This document shows positions 8,683-12,531 of a stretch of 12,531 bases of DNA, piece after piece. The notes beneath the pieces were generated by a model. That model ran no database searches, was not told the origin of the DNA, and saw nothing but the letters and a program-made list of their open reading frames with translations. A program made the translations under genes and the position numbers. Source of the DNA: Kiloniellales bacterium (GTDB lineage: Bacteria; Pseudomonadota; Alphaproteobacteria; Kiloniellales; JAKSDN01); contig JAKSDN010001069.1 in the NCBI GenBank assembly GCA_022360075.1, forward strand, positions 1 through 12,531, written 5' to 3'. Within the stretch, counting starts at the first letter, position 1. The number at the start of each line of letters is the position of its first letter.

Positions 8683-9705
8683 CTACTCGGGCAGGGCGGG
8701 CGGGTCGTCGCTGTGCCCGCGCATGAAGGCCAGGATCGCGGCGCGGTCCTCGGGCTTGCGCAGGCCCGCGAAGGTCATCTTCGTGCCGGGCGCCCAGGTC
8801 TTCGGGCTGGCCAGGAAAGCATCGAGGTTCTCGTAGCTCCAGCTCTCGCCGGCCTTCTCGCCCAGGCCCTTGGAGTACCTGAAGCCGTCGATCGAGGCCA
8901 CGTTGGTGCCCAAAATGTCGTAGAGATTCGGACCCAGCTTGTTGGCACCGCCCTGCTCGAAGGTGTGGCAGGCCGTGCACTTGCGCGCGACTTTCTTGCC
9001 GGCCTCGGGATCGGCGGCGGCGATCAGGGCGCCCAGGGACGAGGCCCCGTCGGCGGCGGCTTGCTGCGCGGCAGCCGGTGCGTTTTCGGCGGCGGGCGCG
9101 GCTTCAGCCGTCGCCTCGGCGCTCTCGGCCTCCGCCTCGGCCGGCTGGAGAGCGGCCAAGTCCTCTTCGCTCGGCAGCGGCGCCGGGTCGTCACTGAGGG
9201 AGCGCATGTAGGCGACCAGCGACGCCCGGTCGCCGACCTTGCGCAGGCCGGCGAAGCTCATCTTGGTGCCCGGCGCCCAACCCTTGGGGTCGGCCAGGAA
9301 AGCGTTCAGATTGTCGTAGCTCCAGACCTCGCCGGCCCTCTCCTCCAGCGCGCCGGAGTAGCCGAAGCCCTCGACCGATGCGACCTGGCGGTTGACCGAG
9401 TCCCAGAGGTTAGGGCCGATCTTGTCCGCGCCGCCCTGCTCGAAGGTATGGCAGGCCGTGCACTTGCGCGCGACCTTGGCACCGGCCTCGAGATCGGCGG
9501 CGGCAAGCAGCGGCAAGATGGACTCGAGCCCCGGCTCCTCCTGGTCGCCCGCATCGTCGTCGCCCGCTTCGACGGCGACGACGTAGACATTCTCTTCCAG
9601 CGCCTTGGGGTGCATGAGCAGCTTGGCGATGAAGCCAGAGCTCATCGCGATGACGCCGGCGGTCAGAACGGCCGCCGCGATCTTGTTGAATTCCAGGGAC
9701 GACAT
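8683..9705 (-). CDS. Membrane-anchored di-heme cytochrome c, CycM-like with duplicated heme domain
   Basis: This is a class I c-type cytochrome, held on the periplasmic side of the inner membrane and probably an electron carrier to a terminal oxidase. An uncleaved N-terminal helix (about 9-31) is followed by an acidic spacer (40-62). Heme domain 1 has CTACH at 82-86 and axial Met149 in PGTKMSF. Domain 2 has CTACH at 243-247 and axial Met310 in PGTKMTF. The domains are about 161 residues apart and clearly homologous. The linker (about 176-222) is Ala/Glu-rich and likely disordered. CycM of rhizobia and relatives is usually a single-heme protein of roughly 180-200 aa, so this 340-aa form looks like a tandem domain duplication. 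Its place divergent from kdsB-pheA matches cycM. The ATG at 9705 has GAGGG upstream, and a promoter candidate lies just beyond. Confidence 0.92.
   Translation of the reverse strand: MSSLEFNKIAAAVLTAGVIAMSSGFIAKLLMHPKALEENVYVVAVEAGDDDAGDQEEPGLESILPLLAAADLEAGAKVARKCTACHTFEQGGADKIGPNLWDSVNRQVASVEGFGYSGALEERAGEVWSYDNLNAFLADPKGWAPGTKMSFAGLRKVGDRASLVAYMRSLSDDPAPLPSEEDLAALQPAEAEAESAEATAEAAPAAENAPAAAQQAAADGASSLGALIAAADPEAGKKVARKCTACHTFEQGGANKLGPNLYDILGTNVASIDGFRYSKGLGEKAGESWSYENLDAFLASPKTWAPGTKMTFAGLRKPEDRAAILAFMRGHSDDPPALPE
8948..9474 (-). repeat. Internal repeat encoding the duplicated heme-binding segment of the cytochrome
   Basis: The 44 bases at 8948-8991 and 9431-9474 differ at one position. 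They are offset by 483 bp, exactly 161 codons, and each encodes the GG-QEFT-HCATC side (reverse-read) of a heme motif. Flanking parts of the two domains are also alike but more diverged. Confidence 0.85.
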
Positions 9706-9742
9706 GCAGATCCCTCACAGGTGCCGAGAAAATTCCAGCGGG

Positions 9743-9771
9743 ACATTAGCCGCAGGCCCCGGCCCGTTCAA
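9743..9771 (-). promoter_or_regulatory. Candidate sigma-70 promoter for the cytochrome c - hisN transcript
   Basis: On the minus strand TTGAAC (9771-9766) and TAATGT (9748-9743) are separated by 17 bases, about 38 nt before the cytochrome ATG. The -10 match is only partial. On the plus strand of the same divergent region, TATGCT (9822-9827) with a weak TTTTCC (9800-9805) could serve kdsB, but that is less convincing. Confidence 0.4.
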
Positions 9772-9883
9772 TAGAGACCGACGGGGCCGGACAAGTGGGT
9801 TTTCCTGGCCGTATCGCCCGCTATGCTGCCCTTTCCCGCGAACACGGCCCGCCGTCGGATGACCAGGAGCCCGGGGACGAGCC

Positions 9884-10645
9884 ATGAGCCTGCCCAGCAA
9901 CCCCATCGTCATGATCCCGGCGCGCCGCGCCTCCACCCGCCTGCCGGACAAGGTCCTGGCCGAGATCCACGGCGAGCCCATGATCGTCCACGTCTGGCGG
10001 CGGGCCATGGAGGCCGAAATCGGCCCGGTGGTGGTGGCCTGCGCGGAACCCGAGATCGCCGCGTCGGTCGAGGCCGCGGGCGGCCGCGCGGTGCTGACCC
10101 GCCCGGAGCATCCCTCCGGCTCGGACCGGATCTTCGAGGCCCTCGGCCTGGTCGATCCGGCGCGCCGGCACGATGCCGTGGTCAACGTCCAGGGCGACCT
10201 GCCGACCATCGAGCCGGCGGCAATCCGCCAGGCCCTGACGCCGCTCGCCGACGGCGAGGTCGACATCGCGACGCTGGTGGCCGAGATCACCCGCTCCGAG
10301 GAGCGGCGCGACTTCAATGTCAACAAGGCCGCCGTCGCCTTCGCCGAAGGCGCGCGCACCGCGCGGGCGCTCTATTTCAGCCGCACGCCGGTGCCCTGGG
10401 CCGGGCCGGAGGACGCGCTGCCGCTCTACCACCACATCGGCCTCTACGTGTTTCGCCGGAGCGCGCTGGAACGCTTCGTGGCCCTGCCCCGCTCGGCCCT
10501 GGAGGCACGCGAGAAGCTGGAGCAGCTCCGCGCGCTGGAGGCCGGCATGCGCATCGACGTGGCGCTCGTTGACACGGTTCCGCTCGGTGTCGATACTCCG
10601 GACGATCTGGCGCGCGCAAAGGCGCTGCTCGCGCCGGCCCCCTGA
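9884..10645 (+). CDS. kdsB: 3-deoxy-manno-octulosonate cytidylyltransferase (CMP-KDO synthetase)
   Basis: This enzyme activates KDO with CTP to give CMP-KDO and diphosphate in the cytoplasm. CMP-KDO is the donor for the inner core of lipopolysaccharide. The 253-aa product matches the usual length (E. coli about 248). Conserved motifs are [15 protein letters not shown] (11-25), HPSGSDR (76-82), NVQGDLP (101-107, with the metal-binding Asp105), YFSRTPVPW (164-172), HIGLYVFRR (184-192), EKLEQLR (210-216) and VDTPDDL (236-242). The start is preceded by AGGAG about 14 nt upstream and a closer GGGGAC. The gene is divergent from the cytochrome c gene, and pheA follows after 45 nt, probably on the same transcript. 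Nothing suggests inactivation. Its presence implies a Gram-negative organism with KDO-containing LPS. Confidence 0.96.
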   Translation: MSLPSNPIVMIPARRASTRLPDKVLAEIHGEPMIVHVWRRAMEAEIGPVVVACAEPEIAASVEAAGGRAVLTRPEHPSGSDRIFEALGLVDPARRHDAVVNVQGDLPTIEPAAIRQALTPLADGEVDIATLVAEITRSEERRDFNVNKAAVAFAEGARTARALYFSRTPVPWAGPEDALPLYHHIGLYVFRRSALERFVALPRSALEAREKLEQLRALEAGMRIDVALVDTVPLGVDTPDDLARAKALLAPAP

Positions 10646-10690
10646 TCCCGACAAGCTGGCCCGGAAGCCGCTCGGACGAGGCCTAACGCC

Positions 10691-11590
10691 ATGGCCGCAG
10701 AGACTGATATGCAAGCGACCCCCGACACCGACCCCGCCGAGATCGTCGCCTTCCAGGGCGAGCCGGGGGCCAATTCGGACATGGCCTGCCGGGCGGTCTT
10801 TCCCGACCGCTCCACGCTCGCCTGCCGCTCCTTCGAGGATACCTTCGCGGCGGTGAACGAAGGCAGGGCCGGCTGCGCCATGATCCCGATCGAGAACTCG
10901 AGCGCGGGCCGCGTCGCCGACATCCACCACCTGCTGCCCGAGGGCGGGCTGCACATCATCGGCGAGCACTTCCAGAAGGTGCACCATCAGCTTCTCGCGC
11001 CCAAAGGGGCCAGCCTGGAGACCATCAAGGTCGTGCGCAGCCACGTGCAGGCTCTGTCCCAGTGCCGCCGCTTCCTGCGTGAGCGGGGTCTCGAGCCACG
11101 GGTGCATGCCGATACGGCAGGCGCCGCCGCCCAGATCGCGGCCAAGGGCGACCCAAGCCAGGCGGCGATCGCCTCCAGCCTGGCCGGCGAGATTTACGAC
11201 CTGACGGTACTGGCGAGCGATATCGAGGACACCGAGCACAACACGACCCGCTTCCTGATCATGGCGCCGGAGCCGATCGACCCCGAGCCGAACGACGGGC
11301 CGGTCGTCACCACCTTCGTCTTCAAGGTGCGCTCGGTGCCGGCCTCGCTCTACAAAGCGCTGGGCGGCTTCGCCACCAACGGCGTCAACATCACCAAGCT
11401 GGAGAGCTACATCCTCGACGGCGGCTTCACGGTCGCGCAGTTCTACGCCGACATCGAGGGCCACCCCGACCAGCGGCCGGTGCGCCTGGCGCTGGAAGAG
11501 CTCGGCTTCTTCTCGCGCGAGGTGAAGATCCTCGGCGTCTATCCCGCCAACGCCTTCCGCAAGGAGGCCGCCAAGCTGGCCACGGCCTAG
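10691..11590 (+). CDS. pheA: Prephenate dehydratase (monofunctional, with ACT domain)
   Basis: This enzyme converts prephenate to phenylpyruvate, water and CO2, the branch step to phenylalanine. The 299-aa protein has no chorismate mutase domain, unlike the bifunctional E. coli PheA. The catalytic part spans about residues 17-192, starting with VAFQGEPGANS and including IPIENSSAGRV (65-75) and the catalytic NTTRF (184-188). A C-terminal ACT domain (about 206-285) has the phenylalanine-binding pattern GFATNGVNITKLESY (226-240), where Tyr replaces the Arg of the classic ESR motif. From memory this variant is common in alphaproteobacterial PheA, so feedback inhibition is probably kept. The first ~16 residues are polar and poorly conserved. 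GAGG lies about 9 nt before the ATG. It is 45 nt after kdsB, as in other alphaproteobacteria. Confidence 0.95.
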   Translation: MAAETDMQATPDTDPAEIVAFQGEPGANSDMACRAVFPDRSTLACRSFEDTFAAVNEGRAGCAMIPIENSSAGRVADIHHLLPEGGLHIIGEHFQKVHHQLLAPKGASLETIKVVRSHVQALSQCRRFLRERGLEPRVHADTAGAAAQIAAKGDPSQAAIASSLAGEIYDLTVLASDIEDTEHNTTRFLIMAPEPIDPEPNDGPVVTTFVFKVRSVPASLYKALGGFATNGVNITKLESYILDGGFTVAQFYADIEGHPDQRPVRLALEELGFFSREVKILGVYPANAFRKEAAKLATA

Positions 11591-11600
11591 GGCCACCCAA

Positions 11601-11619
11601 GGCGGACAGCAGATCCGCC
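11601..11619 (+). terminator. Weak hairpin after pheA, possible terminator
   Basis: GGCGGA (11601-11606) and TCCGCC (11614-11619) form a 6-bp GC-rich stem with a 7-nt loop, starting 10 nt after the pheA stop. No T-run follows, so this is a weak or Rho-assisted end at best, and could be chance in GC-rich DNA. Confidence 0.3.
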
Positions 11620-11673
11620 GAACCACAAACGCCTTTCCTTCCGAGAGACCCGATCCCGGTCCGACAACGATCG

Positions 11674-11679
11674 AAAGGA
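11674..11679 (+). promoter_or_regulatory. Ribosome binding site deciding the GTG start at 11689
   Basis: AAAGGA lies 9 nt before GTG 11689. It favours that start over the out-of-frame ATG at 11682, which is only 2 nt downstream of this site. Confidence 0.55.
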
Positions 11680-11688
11680 CGATGATCC

Positions 11689-12234
11689 GTGCGTGCAGTT
11701 CTAGCCTTTCTCCTCACCGTTCTGTTGGCCTGGGGCGCCGCCGCGCGCTCCCTGACCGACGAAGAGCAGGCGTCGCTCAACCAGACGCGGGACCTGTTCC
11801 TCCAGGGCCTCAAGGAAGCCGATCAAGACGCGCTCGTCGGCGTTATCCCGCCCCGGGTGCTTTCCTACATCGCCAATGCAGCAGGCGTCTCCGAGGCGGC
11901 CTTGCGATCCAACATCGGGGAGACCATGGCGGCGGCCATGCGCCAAGTCGAAATCGTCAACGCGGAGATGGTCACCGAGAACCTCGAGGCGACGGAGGCG
12001 CGCGACGCCGACGGCGAGCCCTACTTGTGGGGCTTCGCCCCGACCTCCATGGAGATGATCGTCAACGGACAGCGGCTCAAGGTCGAGAGCCAGACCTTCG
12101 TCCTGCTCGAACGGGCGCGCTGGTACCTCATCCGCACGAACGAAGCGCAACAGGTCGCCATCCTGAGGACGACCTATCCCTTCCTCCAGCAAGTCGAGTT
12201 TCCGAGCGCAACGATGCCGGCGGTCGCCGAGTAA
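11689..12234 (+). CDS. Exported protein of unknown function, 181 aa
   Basis: I do not recognise a named family. The GTG start with AAAGGA 9 nt upstream gives a clean Sec signal peptide: a basic Arg2, a hydrophobic core (about 3-16) and AAA (17-19) before RSLTDEEQ. The mature part (~160 aa) has no further membrane segment and no cysteine, so it is probably a soluble periplasmic protein. It begins with a helical region (LTDEEQASLNQTRDLFLQGL, 22-41) followed by VIPPRVLSYIANAAGVSEAALRSN (52-75). It ends with alternating, strand-like stretches such as QTFVLLERARWYLIRT (135-150). The pattern of helices followed by strands with an exposed Trp-Tyr resembles NTF2-like or DUF-type exported domains, but that is a guess. 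Codon use is like the neighbours. It is 98 nt after pheA, so it may be separately transcribed. Repeat elements follow its stop. Confidence 0.8.
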   Translation: MRAVLAFLLTVLLAWGAAARSLTDEEQASLNQTRDLFLQGLKEADQDALVGVIPPRVLSYIANAAGVSEAALRSNIGETMAAAMRQVEIVNAEMVTENLEATEARDADGEPYLWGFAPTSMEMIVNGQRLKVESQTFVLLERARWYLIRTNEAQQVAILRTTYPFLQQVEFPSATMPAVAE

Positions 12235-12269
12235 CACGAAGCTTCATTGATTCGAACCGCCTCTCCCAC

Positions 12270-12362
12270 CGTCATTGCGAGCCGGCGCCAGCCGGTGCGG
12301 CAATCCAGAGCCAGCGCTCAGGCGGCCGCCGTCTTGATGGCTTCGCTCCGCTCGCAATGACG
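12270..12362. repeat. Palindromic intergenic repeat (13-bp perfect outer arms)
   Basis: The arms 12270-12282 and 12350-12362 (CGTCATTGCGAGC and its reverse complement) are perfect and enclose 67 bases with further partial pairing, including GGCAATCCAGAG and a degenerate counterpart. The CGTCATTGCGAG and GCAATCCAG pieces are typical of REP/MITE-like palindromes dispersed in many bacterial genomes. It has no coding capacity. It starts 36 nt after the unknown gene's stop, so it could form a 3' RNA hairpin. Confidence 0.75.
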
Positions 12363-12452
12363 CCCCGTTGTGGGTCGTTCTCAACGCAGCTTCGTTTAGA
12401 GTCCGACTCGATAATGAACTCCTTGAGATCGATAAGTTGCCACACTTCATTG

Positions 12453-12531
12453 GTCATCACCGGGCTTGACCCGGCGATCCAGAGTGGCGCCTGAATCGAA
12501 CGATGACTGGATTGCCGGATCAGGTCCGGCA
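12453..12531. repeat. Second palindromic repeat, RPE-like, cut by the window edge
   Basis: The arms 12460-12481 and 12508-12529 pair with 4 mismatches in 22, all transitions, and are flanked by GTCATCA on the left. The GGCTTGACCCGG...GATCCAG core, with its partner TGGATTGCCGGATCAGG, is a common alphaproteobacterial intergenic palindrome. The outer right arm should continue beyond 12531. The 90 bases between the two repeats (12363-12452) are more AT-rich, and I see no gene or RNA in them. Confidence 0.7.

Noticed and set aside
9821..11626. A 601-codon minus-strand frame opposite kdsB and pheA.
   Set aside because: Antisense shadow of two well-recognised genes; it spans their intergenic gap without any domain.
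11682..12494. An ATG-started plus-strand frame of 270 codons overlapping the exported protein.
   Set aside because: It lacks a signal peptide, is Arg/Pro-rich, and runs into the palindromic repeats. The GTG at 11689 gives a coherent exported protein with a better-spaced ribosome site.

Overview
The window looks like chromosomal DNA from a high-GC alphaproteobacterium, probably Rhodospirillales-like or a relative. The evidence is dense G/C third-codon use, a yejABEF-type peptide importer with two binding-protein genes, a CycM-like membrane-anchored cytochrome c divergent from kdsB-pheA (an arrangement also known in rhizobia), and alphaproteobacterial palindromic intergenic repeats. The exact lineage is inference. 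No RNA gene, CRISPR array, transposase or phage gene is visible.

Positions 1-9705 are all read on the minus strand. In transcription order they are a tandem-heme membrane cytochrome c (9705-8683), a HisN-type histidinol/inositol phosphatase (8668-7823), two tandem yejA-type binding-protein genes (7745-5871 and 5745-3904), permeases yejB (3858-2740) and yejE (2734-1574), and the twin-ATPase yejF (1577 to beyond the left edge, nearly complete). yejB-yejE-yejF are tightly packed: a 5-nt gap, then an ATGA overlap. They should form one envelope complex in which periplasmic YejA proteins capture peptides, YejB/YejE form the inner-membrane channel and YejF hydrolyses ATP. In other bacteria such systems import microcin C-like peptides, contribute to antimicrobial-peptide resistance, or (with a different binding protein in Agrobacterium) recover muropeptides.

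From 9884 the plus strand carries kdsB (CMP-KDO synthesis for LPS) and pheA (prephenate dehydratase for phenylalanine), probably co-transcribed, then an unrecognised exported 181-aa protein starting at GTG 11689. The last ~300 bases have no gene and hold two palindromic repeat elements, the second cut by the window edge.

The most interesting signals are: (1) a perfect 12-bp inverted repeat between the two yejA genes that contains a TTAA-N7-TTAAC sequence on both strands, the consensus of the cell-cycle regulator CtrA; (2) a CycM-like cytochrome with its whole heme domain duplicated; and (3) two YejA paralogues with different export signals, the first possibly Tat-type. The genes themselves are mostly known families, and I see no clearly new multi-gene system.
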